Positions 16,545 through 25,135 of a DNA stretch of 64,000 bases are shown here, piece after piece. Made by a program: the position numbers and the translations under genes. The notes beneath the pieces are model-generated. The model had not been told where the DNA came from. It did not search any database and was given only the letters and a program-made list of their open reading frames with translations. Origin of the DNA: Flavobacteriales bacterium (lineage in GTDB: Bacteria; Bacteroidota; Bacteroidia; Flavobacteriales_D; UBA2798); assembly GCA_019694795.1 (NCBI GenBank), contig JAIBBF010000008.1, forward strand, positions 1 through 64,000. Reading direction: 5' to 3'. Each line of letters starts with the position of its first letter. Positions within the stretch are counted from its first letter, which is position 1.

Positions 16545-18080
16545 ATGACCAGGATATTCTCACTAATAGTATTGCTTTTATTGGCAGGTTCGGTAGCTGC
16601 TCAGAATAAAAAACAAGCCAATAAATATTTTCTCGCCGGCAATTTCGAATTGGCCTTGGATGAGTATGCCGCTCTGGCAGAAATTCAGCCGGAGAATTTA
16701 CTCTTTCAGTACCGGCTTGCAGTGTGTTACCTCAATACCAATATTTCAAAAACCAAAGCCATTCCTTGTCTGGAAAAAGTAATCAGCGCCAAGAAATTTG
16801 ATGCCAATGCTTTATTTCTATTGGGAAGAGCTTATCATTTTAACATGGAATTCGATAATGCGATAGCGGCTTACAATCGTTTTCTTGAAACGAAAGATGG
16901 AAATGCAGAGAATAAAAAAGAGGCGGGACGGCAAATCGATTATTGCCAGAATGCAAAGGAGCTGGTTAAATTTCCCATTGAAGTTGAATTCGAAAATCTC
17001 GGACAAGGCATTAATTCGGCCTATCAGGAATACCTTCCCTTTGTGCCTGTAAACGAAAGTTTTTTATTGTTTACCACACGAAGAAACGATGGAAGCAATG
17101 TGCGTCCCAATGGATTATTTTATTCCAACATCTACTACAGCAAAAGTGAAAACGGAAAATTTACTCGTCCCGTTCCTCTGGAAATTAATACACCTGATCA
17201 GGATGAAAATCTGGTTGGATTATCCAACAATGGAGAGGTGGCCGTTTTCTACCGCGAAACACCGGAATCCATCGGCGATTTGTTTTTCCTCAGTAAAAAA
17301 GATGGGAAATTTTCGGTGTTTAACCGCATAGATCCGAAAGTAAATACTTCGTATACAGAAATAGCTGCAACAATTAGTGCCGACAGCTCCTCGATCATTT
17401 TTGCCAGTAACATGCCCGGCGGATTCGGAGGTATCGATTTGTATATCTGTCGCCGTTTACCCAATGGAAAATGGTCCGATCCGCAGAATTTGGGTCCATC
17501 CGTTAACACCATCTACGATGAAGATTTTCCTTCCATTTCTCCCGATGGAAAAACCCTTTATTTTTCTTCGAAGGGACATACCTCTATGGGCGGATACGAT
17601 TTGTTTTACGCAACGTATAATGAAGAAAAAAACAGATTCATGCAGGTGCGCAGTATGGGCTACCCGCTCAATACACCGGGTGATGATATGAATCTCCGTA
17701 TAAGCGAAAATGGTAAGTACGGATACATTGCCGCTGTTCGTCCCGAAGGCTTCGGCGATTTAGATATCTACCGGGTTAATTTTAAAGATGCGGAATCGCA
17801 GTTTACGGTTATCAAAGGCTATATTAAATCCACCGATTCAACGGCGCGTCCCGAAGCGGTTTTCATTACCGTGAGCAATAAAACTACCGGCGAAATCATG
17901 GGCGAATATCAACCCAATCAACGCAACGGCAGATACGTGATTATTCTTCCTCCCGGAAATTATTCCCTCATGATCGAAGCAGAAGGATTTAGCGGAAGAA
18001 TGGAAGATCTGGAGGTTTACGGGATGGAATCCTACCAATTCGAAGTGTTACGCGATTTTATTCTTACACCGGAAAAATGA
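16545..18080 (+). CDS. Secreted TPR-PD40 envelope protein, PorE-like but lacking the OmpA domain
   Basis: The 511-aa product has a signal peptide (cleavage after VAAQ near 20), TPR-like helices (about 22-130), WD40-like PD40 repeats (about 150-400; IIFASNMPGGFGGIDLYI, DGKTLYFSSKGHTSMGGYDLFY) and a carboxypeptidase-regulatory-like beta sandwich (about 410-500). This is the domain order of the T9SS peptidoglycan-linked protein PorE and its relatives, but the usual C-terminal OmpA peptidoglycan-binding domain is missing. It probably acts in the periplasm or outer membrane as a scaffold. Its stop overlaps the start of the rhomboid gene by 4 nt. Confidence 0.75.
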   Translation: MTRIFSLIVLLLLAGSVAAQNKKQANKYFLAGNFELALDEYAALAEIQPENLLFQYRLAVCYLNTNISKTKAIPCLEKVISAKKFDANALFLLGRAYHFNMEFDNAIAAYNRFLETKDGNAENKKEAGRQIDYCQNAKELVKFPIEVEFENLGQGINSAYQEYLPFVPVNESFLLFTTRRNDGSNVRPNGLFYSNIYYSKSENGKFTRPVPLEINTPDQDENLVGLSNNGEVAVFYRETPESIGDLFFLSKKDGKFSVFNRIDPKVNTSYTEIAATISADSSSIIFASNMPGGFGGIDLYICRRLPNGKWSDPQNLGPSVNTIYDEDFPSISPDGKTLYFSSKGHTSMGGYDLFYATYNEEKNRFMQVRSMGYPLNTPGDDMNLRISENGKYGYIAAVRPEGFGDLDIYRVNFKDAESQFTVIKGYIKSTDSTARPEAVFITVSNKTTGEIMGEYQPNQRNGRYVIILPPGNYSLMIEAEGFSGRMEDLEVYGMESYQFEVLRDFILTPEK

Positions 18081-18703
18081 ATTTCTCTCCAACGCTGATT
18101 TTAATTGTTGTTAATGTTATCGTTTCACTCATGTGTTTCGAAAAGCGCGATTTGTTTTACAAATTGGCATTGAATCCCTATAGTGTAAAACACAACAAGG
18201 AATGGTATCGCTTATTTACCCACGCATTTGTACATGCCGATTTTATGCATCTGTTTGTGAATATGTACGTGCTTTATGGATTTGGTCAGTTCCTCGAACA
18301 AATATTCATGTTTCATTTTGGAGACCGTGGTCTCTTTTTATACATCCTGCTATATTTTGGGGCTATGATTTTTGCAACACCCGTCGCTTTAAAACGACAT
18401 CAGGATAATCCCTCGTATAATTCGGTTGGAGCCTCCGGTGCAGTTGCGGGAATTATATTTTCGTTTATTGCGTTTTATCCCGGACAAATCCTTGAGTTGT
18501 TTTTTATACTCCCCATTCCTGCATTTATTTTCGGTGCACTGTATCTGATCTATGAAGCAGTAATGGATAAACGAGGCAGAGGAAATGTGGCACACGATGC
18601 ACACTTTTTTGGTGCTGTATTCGGATTTGGATTTACGGTATTGCTGGATACAGACATCTTTCTGAACTTTTTTAAACAAGTGCTGCAATTCTTTGGTATA
18701 TGA
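18077..18703 (+). CDS. Rhomboid-family intramembrane serine protease
   Basis: The 208-aa membrane protein has six hydrophobic segments. It shows the rhomboid features HLFVNM (His58, Asn62 of the oxyanion site), GASGA with nucleophile Ser120, and AHDAHFFGA with catalytic His176. It cuts transmembrane segments of other proteins within the inner membrane. The length fits the basic six-helix class. It is coupled to the PD40-protein gene upstream (ATGA overlap) and to the phosphatase gene downstream (4-nt overlap), but these partners do not reveal its substrate. Confidence 0.88.
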   Translation: MNFSPTLILIVVNVIVSLMCFEKRDLFYKLALNPYSVKHNKEWYRLFTHAFVHADFMHLFVNMYVLYGFGQFLEQIFMFHFGDRGLFLYILLYFGAMIFATPVALKRHQDNPSYNSVGASGAVAGIIFSFIAFYPGQILELFFILPIPAFIFGALYLIYEAVMDKRGRGNVAHDAHFFGAVFGFGFTVLLDTDIFLNFFKQVLQFFGI

Positions 18704-19182
18704 AAAAAGCAGTGTTTCTCGATAGAGACGGAGTCATTAATCAGGAACGGGGCGATTACACCTGGAAATTGGAGGACATTGTATTGTTAACCGATTTAAT
18801 TCCCTTTTTAAAGGAACTGCAACAGCGCTCCTATGAGTTAATCGTAATCACCAACCAGGGTGGAATTGGCAAGGGATTGTATTCGAGAGAAGAATATTTT
18901 ATGGCTGAGCAAAAAATTGCTGCTGAATTGGACAAGGAAGGTATTCATTTTCAGGAGGTGTATTATTGTCCGCATCACCCTACGGTGACCCAATGCCTCT
19001 GCCGCAAACCGGGTGGATTATTATTCGAAAAAGCCATTGCCCGGTTTAACATCGATCCTAAACAAAGTTACATGATAGGCGACCGTGAGCGGGATATAGA
19101 GGCTGCTGCATCCGTTGGCATAAAAGGCTTTCTGATCGAGGCGAATTCTCCGCTTTTGCCTATATTGGACAAAATTTCCTGA
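18700..19182 (+). CDS. gmhB: D-glycero-D-manno-heptose 1,7-bisphosphate phosphatase-like HAD hydrolase
   Basis: The 160-aa protein has the HAD nucleophile motif FLDRDGVIN (Asp8, Asp10), the thiol/amide motif ITNQGG, the zinc site C90-x-H92 ... C99-x-C101 and the final GDRERDIEAA acid motif. These are the hallmarks of GmhB, which makes heptose 1-phosphate for ADP-heptose in lipopolysaccharide or glycan synthesis; the HisB N-terminal domain is a close relative. The length fits the single-domain form. It overlaps the rhomboid gene by 4 nt and abuts the aminotransferase gene. Confidence 0.82.
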   Translation: MKKAVFLDRDGVINQERGDYTWKLEDIVLLTDLIPFLKELQQRSYELIVITNQGGIGKGLYSREEYFMAEQKIAAELDKEGIHFQEVYYCPHHPTVTQCLCRKPGGLLFEKAIARFNIDPKQSYMIGDRERDIEAAASVGIKGFLIEANSPLLPILDKIS

Positions 19183-20037
19183 ATGAGCGCACTACCATTT
19201 GCCAATTGCGACGGGAAAATTGTTGATTCCTCCCAGCCGTATTTAACTGCCGAAAACCGTGCTTTTCGGTATGGCGACGGCTTGTTTGAATCGATTCGTG
19301 TCATTAACGGAAAAGTATGTTTTCCTGAAGTACATATTGCACGATTACTCGAAGGAATGGCAGCGATTAAAATGGATATCCCGGCTCATTTTACACAGGG
19401 TTATTTCATTCAGCAGCTCAATCAAACCATCGAAGCGAATAAAGTCACCGAAGGAGCCAGGGTCCGCCTAACGGTATTTCGCAATAACGGCGGTTTCTAC
19501 CAGCCGGAGGATAACGGAGCAGGATTCGTGATTGAAATGAGTGAAACGCAAAGCAATTATTATCGCTTAAATGAAGACGGACTGGCGGTTGATTTATATA
19601 CCGAAATAAAAAAGCCGGTAAATAAACTTTCCATTTATAAAACCTGTAATTCCCTGCAGTATATTATGTCGGCCATCTGGGCGCGGCAGAATAAACTCGA
19701 TGATGCATTAATTGTAAATGACAAAGGCAATATCATCGAAGCCAGCAGCAGTAATTTGTTCATCATTTGCAATGGCGTATTATATACACCTGCACTGAGT
19801 GATGGATGTTTGGCAGGAACCATGCGCATGCAGGTAATTAATCTTGCGCTCGAAAACAAAATTAAAGTGTACGAATGTTCCTTAACGCCACAAAATTTAT
19901 TGGTGGCAGATGAAATATTTCTGACCAGCGCTACACGTGGATTGCAGTGGGTGAGTAGTTATAAAATGAAGCGCTATTTTAATACCCTTACCCGAACTCT
20001 GGTTGAAAAGCTCAACGAGAAAATATCCAAACTCTAA
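19183..20037 (+). CDS. Class IV PLP aminotransferase (aminodeoxychorismate lyase / branched-chain type)
   Basis: The 284-aa protein has the fold-IV pattern: an N-terminal FRYGDGLFESIRV segment, the PLP-lysine region KLSIYKTCNSLQ, the IIEASSSNLF cofactor loop and a DGCLAGTMR phosphate-binding region followed by FLTSATRGLQWV. The family includes 4-amino-4-deoxychorismate lyase (PabC, folate), branched-chain aminotransferase (IlvE) and D-amino acid aminotransferase. The RYGDGLFE start favours PabC or a D-amino acid enzyme, but sequence reading alone does not decide. It begins directly after the gmhB stop codon. Confidence 0.75.
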   Translation: MSALPFANCDGKIVDSSQPYLTAENRAFRYGDGLFESIRVINGKVCFPEVHIARLLEGMAAIKMDIPAHFTQGYFIQQLNQTIEANKVTEGARVRLTVFRNNGGFYQPEDNGAGFVIEMSETQSNYYRLNEDGLAVDLYTEIKKPVNKLSIYKTCNSLQYIMSAIWARQNKLDDALIVNDKGNIIEASSSNLFIICNGVLYTPALSDGCLAGTMRMQVINLALENKIKVYECSLTPQNLLVADEIFLTSATRGLQWVSSYKMKRYFNTLTRTLVEKLNEKISKL

Positions 20038-20049
20038 AAAAAGCCCATT

Positions 20050-21384
20050 ATGTTAATTGATATTCCTCATTCATCGAAAGCGAGGATTGTAATTGTTGGA
20101 GGCGGATTCGGTGGAATTAAACTGGCAAAAGAATTATCTGGAAGTGATGTACAAATTGTGCTGATTGATAAAAACAATTATCACACCTTTCAACCCTTAT
20201 TGTATCAGGTAGCAACGGCGGGATTGGAAGCGGATTCCATTGCCTATCCCATCCGGAAAATTTTTGGTAAGAGTAAGAATGTATTTTTCCGCATGGGAGA
20301 GGTACACCGAATTGTACCCGAGGAAAAGAAAATTGAAATCGATAACGATCATTTGTTTTACGATTACCTCGTTATTGCCACAGGTGCACGTACCAACTAT
20401 TTCGGTAATGAAGGATTAACCATCTCTTCAATGCCGATGAAAAGCGTACCCGAAGCACTCGATTTACGCAGTATGATTTTGCAGAATTTCGAAAAAATAC
20501 TTACCATTTCGAATGAACGCAAGAAGCAAAGTTTAATGAATTTCGTCATCGCAGGGGCGGGTCCCACCGGTGTTGAATTAGCCGGAGCATTAGGCGAATT
20601 AAAAAAACATGTTTTTCCGAAAGATTATCCGGAGCTGGATTTAAGTAACATGAACATCTACCTCGTTCAATCGGGCGATCGCGTGTTACCGATGCTTTCC
20701 GAAAAATCATCACAACGTGCCAAGCGCTATTTGGAAGAATTGGGTGTTCAGGTGGTATTAAATACCCGTGTGCTCGATTATAATGGCGATTACGTGCAAA
20801 CCAATACCGGACAAGATTTGGTGGCGCGGACTTTAATCTGGACCGCCGGTGTAACGGGTAATCCGGTGGAAGGTTTGGATCCGAAACTGGTAACCAAGTC
20901 GGGCAGGTACATGGTGGATGAGTACAATCGGATACAAGGCTATTCAGAAATATTTGCCATTGGCGACGTAGCCTGCATGTGCACGAAGGATTATCCGAAT
21001 GGTCATCCGCAAGTTGCCCCCGTAGCCATACAACAAGCCAAACATTTCGCTAAAAATATTCGTCTCGCCATTGCCAGTAAAACCATGAAACCTTTTTCTT
21101 ATCGCGATAAAGGATCGATGGCTACCATTGGGAAAAACAGGGCAGTAGTGGAGGTTGGCCGTTCCAAATTCGGAGGATTTATTGCCTGGGCCATGTGGAT
21201 GTTTGTCCACCTCATGTCGCTCGTAGGATTCCGCAATCGCTTTGTGATATTTCTCAATTGGACCAAAAACTATTTCAGCTCCGATCGGGGAATGCGCTTA
21301 ATCATTCGCGAATTCGATCTGATTGAAGTTAAGCGTCGACGTAAACGCGAAATGGAACAGGAAAAACAAAAAGAAAGTATGTAA
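20050..21384 (+). CDS. ndh: Type II NADH:quinone oxidoreductase (NDH-2)
   Basis: The 444-aa single-subunit flavoprotein oxidises NADH and reduces quinone at the inner face of the membrane without pumping protons. It has the FAD-binding VIVGGGFGGIKLA at the N-terminus (about 15-27), the NYHTFQPLLYQVA quinone-side signature, a second dinucleotide fold (IAGAGPTGVELAGAL, NADH), the FAIGDVA FAD motif and a C-terminal amphipathic region (GFIAWAMWMFVHLM) that anchors it to the membrane. Length is normal. It closes the run that starts at 16545, 12 nt after the aminotransferase, and a hairpin follows its stop. Confidence 0.93.
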   Translation: MLIDIPHSSKARIVIVGGGFGGIKLAKELSGSDVQIVLIDKNNYHTFQPLLYQVATAGLEADSIAYPIRKIFGKSKNVFFRMGEVHRIVPEEKKIEIDNDHLFYDYLVIATGARTNYFGNEGLTISSMPMKSVPEALDLRSMILQNFEKILTISNERKKQSLMNFVIAGAGPTGVELAGALGELKKHVFPKDYPELDLSNMNIYLVQSGDRVLPMLSEKSSQRAKRYLEELGVQVVLNTRVLDYNGDYVQTNTGQDLVARTLIWTAGVTGNPVEGLDPKLVTKSGRYMVDEYNRIQGYSEIFAIGDVACMCTKDYPNGHPQVAPVAIQQAKHFAKNIRLAIASKTMKPFSYRDKGSMATIGKNRAVVEVGRSKFGGFIAWAMWMFVHLMSLVGFRNRFVIFLNWTKNYFSSDRGMRLIIREFDLIEVKRRRKREMEQEKQKESM

Positions 21385-21387
21385 CTA

Positions 21388-21425
21388 AATGCATTTACCA
21401 TCACCGGGTGATGCAAAGCATTTTT
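21388..21425 (+). terminator. Probable Rho-independent terminator after ndh
   Basis: A long imperfect stem: CATCAC and GTGATG close a CGG loop at 21399-21413, extended by TTT/AAA and ATGC/GCAT arms, then a run of five T (21421-21425). Confidence 0.5.
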
Positions 21426-21443
21426 CTATTGTAAATATTCAGG

Positions 21444-21451
21444 TATTTTTG
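21444..21451 (+). promoter_or_regulatory. -7 promoter box upstream of the DUF4920 lipoprotein gene
   Basis: TATTTTTG, a full match to TAnnTTTG, 23 nt before the ATG at 21474. No TTG occurs at the expected spacing upstream; only a T-run is present there. Confidence 0.35.
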
Positions 21452-21473
21452 CAGCTCAAAACCAAATAACGCT

Positions 21474-21989
21474 ATGAAAAAATTTATGATGTTGGCCGCT
21501 ACGGGATTATTCCTTGCTTCATGCGGAGGCGGTACTGAAGCGGAAAACAAAGAAGAAAAGAAAGATTCTGCCGTTGTGGAACATGTGGCGAAATATGGCG
21601 ATACTACCATTACGGAAGAAGGCGCCATCAGTATGCCGGATTTTATTACTGCCATGAATGGAAAAGATTCGCTTGAAGTAAAAATCAACGCCAATATTAA
21701 TCAGTGCTGCAAGAAAAAAGGATGCTGGATGACGGTGGATATGGAGAATGGAGAAGAAATGCGTGTGACCTTTAAAGATTATGGATTTTTTGTTCCTAAA
21801 AATGCAGACGGCATGAATGCTACTTTTCAGGGATGGGCATTTGTAGATACACTTTCAGTTGAAATGCAGAAGCATTATTTGCAGGACGAAGGTGCCAGTC
21901 AGGAAGAAATCGATGCCATCACCGAGCCGGTTGCAGAATGGTCGTTTGTTGCAAATGGAGTTATTATTAAGGATGCGAAGAAAAAATAA
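21474..21989 (+). CDS. DUF4920 lipoprotein
   Basis: The 171-aa product has a lipoprotein signal (lipobox FLASC, Cys17), an acidic linker and a compact domain matching the DUF4920 family, with the conserved cysteine cluster NQCCKKKGCWM (about 76-86) and a FFVPKNADG segment. The family is common in Bacteroidota and has no proven function; the Cys motif suggests metal or redox chemistry in the periplasm. Its end overlaps the next gene, also a lipoprotein with a CxxCH motif, by 17 nt, which makes a shared electron-transfer or metal role plausible but unproven. Confidence 0.82.
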   Translation: MKKFMMLAATGLFLASCGGGTEAENKEEKKDSAVVEHVAKYGDTTITEEGAISMPDFITAMNGKDSLEVKINANINQCCKKKGCWMTVDMENGEEMRVTFKDYGFFVPKNADGMNATFQGWAFVDTLSVEMQKHYLQDEGASQEEIDAITEPVAEWSFVANGVIIKDAKKK

Positions 21990-22446
21990 ATGGGTATTCC
22001 TCGGAATTGCAGCCTTGGTTATTGCCTGTGTTCAATCACCTGAAGAATCAACGGAGAAATCCGACGAAAAAGCCAAAGCCGATTCACTGGCTAATTGTGA
22101 AAAACCGGTTTTTGATGAATATAAAGCATCGGAATTGGCAGCACTCATGCGCAAAATGGATGCCGATATGCGTATTTACCGCGAACATTTGCTCAGCGGG
22201 AAATTCAATAACGACACCTTAAGTTTCGATTACTCGGCTATTAAAACCGCAACTCCAACAGATCCCACCGTGCGTGGCGATATGTTTAACGGAATGGCAG
22301 ATGCCTTTTTGAATAATGTGAATTCGTTGAAAAACGACGATCAGGATCCGAAGGAAATCTTTAATGTGGCCGTAGCCTCTTGCTTATCCTGCCACGAACA
22401 ATTTTGTCCGGGACCCATGGTTCGCATTAAAAAACTAAAAATCTGA
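21973..22446 (+). CDS. Lipoprotein with C-terminal CxxCH haem motif (cytochrome c'-like)
   Basis: I place the start at ATG 21973, inside the end of the upstream gene, because the product then begins with a lipoprotein signal (MRRKNKWVFLGIAALVIAC). The 157-aa protein is mostly helical (DEYKASELAALMRKMDADMRIY) and carries a single CLSCHEQFC near the C-terminus, the position of haem attachment in cytochrome c'-type four-helix proteins. It should be a periplasmic mono-haem electron carrier or gas sensor anchored in a membrane. It sits two genes after NDH-2 and ends at a bidirectional terminator. Confidence 0.72.
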   Translation: MRRKNKWVFLGIAALVIACVQSPEESTEKSDEKAKADSLANCEKPVFDEYKASELAALMRKMDADMRIYREHLLSGKFNNDTLSFDYSAIKTATPTDPTVRGDMFNGMADAFLNNVNSLKNDDQDPKEIFNVAVASCLSCHEQFCPGPMVRIKKLKI

Positions 22447-22465
22447 TTCAGAAAATAAACCCAAC

Positions 22466-22497
22466 AAAAAACCCTCAGTTTTCACTGAGGGTTTTTT
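22466..22497. terminator. Bidirectional Rho-independent terminator
   Basis: The arms ACCCTCAGT and ACTGAGGGT enclose a TTTC loop, flanked by A-run and T-run, so it can stop both the plus-strand lipoprotein transcript and the minus-strand rplS transcript. Confidence 0.85.
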
Positions 22498-22516
22498 AAT
22501 ATCTGAACGTATCGGA

Positions 22517-22879
22517 TTACTGAGCAATTGCTTTTTGTTTTTCCTTGATACGAGCTGCTTTACCTTTAAGTTCGCGCAGATAGAATACACGTGCACGACG
22601 TACAACACCTTTTTTATTCACTTCGATTTTGTCGATGAAAGGTGAGTTAATTGGGAATACACGTTCAACACCGATGTTGTTTGACATTTTACGTACTGTA
22701 AAAGTTTCAGTAGCACCTGCACCACGACGTTGAATAACAACACCTTGATATTGCTGAACACGCTCTTTGTTACCTTCTTTAATTTTATAGTGAACGGTAA
22801 CAGTATCTCCTGCTTTAAACGCTGGAAGTTCGTTGTTTACCGGTAACAGTTCTTTTGAGAGTTCTTGAAGACGATCCAT
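22517..22879 (-). CDS. rplS: 50S ribosomal protein L19
   Basis: The 120-aa protein of the large ribosomal subunit lies at the 30S/50S interface. It has the standard L19 sequence throughout: [16 protein letters not shown], the [14 protein letters not shown] loop, [23 protein letters not shown] and the basic [11 protein letters not shown] region. Length is normal. It stands alone rather than in the rpsP-rimM-trmD-rplS operon seen in many bacteria, which is common in Bacteroidota. Its transcript should end at the hairpin at 22466-22497. Confidence 0.97.
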   Translation of the reverse strand: MDRLQELSKELLPVNNELPAFKAGDTVTVHYKIKEGNKERVQQYQGVVIQRRGAGATETFTVRKMSNNIGVERVFPINSPFIDKIEVNKKGVVRRARVFYLRELKGKAARIKEKQKAIAQ

Positions 22880-22998
22880 ACCTGTTTCTTAATTGGGGTG
22901 CAATAGTACAAAGATTTTTCGAATATCAATCAAATTCCTGTAAAAAAAGCATCATTTTCCCTGATTTTTGAGACGATTTTAGGATATTTGATCCCGCG

Positions 22999-25107
22999 AT
23001 GAGGAAAACACTATTTGTAATTTACCTGCTATTCCTGTTTAGTAATCAGGGGTTTGGACAGACTCAGTCAATTTTTAAGGACGATTTCCTGAATAATAAC
23101 AATGCCTGGCTCACCAAAGAGGCTTCCGATTTTGCGGCTGAGGTTTCCGACGGAAATTATAACATCGACCTCAAAAAGGAAGGAGATGCCTGGTGGCTTT
23201 GGAGTCCGATCGCTATCGATCCGAACAAACCTTTTATCTACCGATGCGAATTCACCATTGCGCCCAATTCTAAAAAAGGAGTTTTCGGATTGGCCTGGAA
23301 TGTTGAAAATGCAGATAACAATTTCAATTTTGCAGTCTCCGTTACAGGTCAGCACATGGTATTTAATACCAAAGACGGGGCCTATTCCTATCCGAAAAGC
23401 TGGACCACCTCCTCTAAAAAAGTGGAAAAAGGAAAGGCGCAGATTTTAACCGTAAAAAGCAATGGTTCCAATTATCAGTTTTTACTGGACGATGCCGTGC
23501 TTTGCGAATTACCCTACTATAAATTTGAAGGCACGAATTCAGTCGGATTTTATGTGCAGAATTTTATTGATGTAAGAGTAAACTGGGTGGAGATTGTGCA
23601 GGATCGTGGAGCAATGAATGTGTTAAGCGGTACGGATTTAGATGTAGTGAAAAAAACAAATCTGGGTTCAAATGTCAATACAGTTTACACCGAAAAAAAA
23701 CCGGTGATCTCGCACGATGGTCATACCCTCTTTTTTGTCCGCTCAGAAGACCCCCAGAATTTTGGAGTAGATAAGGCCGATGATATCTGGTTTGCAACGG
23801 TGGATGATCAAAACCAGTGGAGCAAAGCTAAAAATGTGGGTCGACCCGTAAACAATAAAGAAAACAACAGCTGTATCGGCGTGGCGCAGGACAATAGCTG
23901 GATCATGTTAAAAGGTCAATACACCAGTGATGGAGAATACAAAGGATCCGGTTTTTCCATTGCTTCCAAAAATGGAGAAGGATGGTTTAATCCCGTTAAT
24001 CTCACTGTAAAGAATTATTACAACAATGCCAAATACCAGGAAGCCTGTGTGAGTCCCGATGGCAACGTGTTGATGTTCGCCATTCAGCGTGAAGATTCCT
24101 ATGGAAACAAAGATTTATATGTAAGCAAACGACTACCCGACGGAACATTTTCTGAACCGGTAAATTGCGGTGCAAATGTAAATTCCTTCGCTGCGGAAAT
24201 TGGTCCTTTTATTGCCGGCGACGGTAAAACTGTTTATTACGCATCCGAAGGATTACCCGGATATGGAGATGCAGATATATTTATGATTCAGCGATTGGAC
24301 GACAGCTGGACCAATTGGTCGAACCCCGTGAATTTGGGTCCAACCATCAACTCCGCAGGATGGGATGCTTATTTTTCTACCGATGCAAAAGGAGAGTGGG
24401 GGTATATGGTGTCGACCGAAAATGCAATCGGCCGTTCAGATATTTTCCGTTTTCGATTACCGGAAAAAGCAAAACCGAAAATAACATGTGTGGTAAAAGG
24501 AAAAATTATCAATGCAAAAACCAATGAACCCATGATTGGTGAGCTGACATTTAATGTGCTTGAAACAGATTCCCTCTTAGGCAAAATTTATGCTTTACCT
24601 TCAGACGGAACCTTCTCCATGGTGTTAAAAGAAGGATTACAATATTCCATCGATGCCACTTATCCCGGCTATTTAGGAGAGCGAATCAGTATTGATTTAC
24701 GCGATGTAAAAGAATCGGTAGAAAAAGAAGTGGTGATGTATTTAAAACCCATCGAAAATGAAACGACGGTTGAGCTGAACAATGTCTTTTTCGAAGAAAA
24801 TAAAGCTGAATTGCATTACAGCAGTAAAGCACAATTGCATTGGGTTAGAATTTTTATGGAGAAAAATCCGGAAACGGTAATTCTTATTGGTGGACATGCC
24901 ATGGTGAGTGGTGCATCGGAGAAATTCAATAAAAAATTATCGGAAGACCGCGCAAAAACCGTTTACAAATACCTGATAGAAATTGGCGTGGATAAAAAAC
25001 GATTGAAGTACAAAGGATATGGATCATCCAAACCGGTGTATAGTGGAACGGATCCTGGACAGAATTCTAAAAACAGATGTGTGGATTTTACCATCATTTC
25101 TAAATAA
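22999..25107 (+). CDS. OmpA-family PD40 outer-membrane protein with N-terminal lectin-like domain
   Basis: The 702-aa product has a signal peptide (to about residue 20), a concanavalin/DUF1080-like beta sandwich (about 24-205; DGNYNIDLKKEGDAWWLW), PD40 propeller repeats (about 225-480; DGHTLFFVRSEDP, DGKTVYYASEGLPGYGDADIF), a carboxypeptidase-regulatory-like domain (about 485-575) and a C-terminal OmpA peptidoglycan-binding domain (about 595-702; NNVFFEENKAEL, SEDRAKTVYKYLIEIGV). It should be an outer-membrane-linked periplasmic protein that contacts the cell wall. It resembles PorE/SprE-neighbour proteins but replaces the TPR part with a sugar-binding-type domain. A hairpin terminator follows immediately. 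Confidence 0.85.
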   Translation: MRKTLFVIYLLFLFSNQGFGQTQSIFKDDFLNNNNAWLTKEASDFAAEVSDGNYNIDLKKEGDAWWLWSPIAIDPNKPFIYRCEFTIAPNSKKGVFGLAWNVENADNNFNFAVSVTGQHMVFNTKDGAYSYPKSWTTSSKKVEKGKAQILTVKSNGSNYQFLLDDAVLCELPYYKFEGTNSVGFYVQNFIDVRVNWVEIVQDRGAMNVLSGTDLDVVKKTNLGSNVNTVYTEKKPVISHDGHTLFFVRSEDPQNFGVDKADDIWFATVDDQNQWSKAKNVGRPVNNKENNSCIGVAQDNSWIMLKGQYTSDGEYKGSGFSIASKNGEGWFNPVNLTVKNYYNNAKYQEACVSPDGNVLMFAIQREDSYGNKDLYVSKRLPDGTFSEPVNCGANVNSFAAEIGPFIAGDGKTVYYASEGLPGYGDADIFMIQRLDDSWTNWSNPVNLGPTINSAGWDAYFSTDAKGEWGYMVSTENAIGRSDIFRFRLPEKAKPKITCVVKGKIINAKTNEPMIGELTFNVLETDSLLGKIYALPSDGTFSMVLKEGLQYSIDATYPGYLGERISIDLRDVKESVEKEVVMYLKPIENETTVELNNVFFEENKAELHYSSKAQLHWVRIFMEKNPETVILIGGHAMVSGASEKFNKKLSEDRAKTVYKYLIEIGVDKKRLKYKGYGSSKPVYSGTDPGQNSKNRCVDFTIISK

Positions 25108-25134
25108 AAAAGGAGATCGAGAGATCTCCTTTTT
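25106..25134. terminator. Bidirectional Rho-independent terminator
   Basis: GGAGATC and GATCTCC arms with a GAGA loop, flanked by A-run and T-run. It serves the OmpA-family gene and the convergent DUF2330 gene. Confidence 0.85.
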
Positions 25135-25135
25135 A

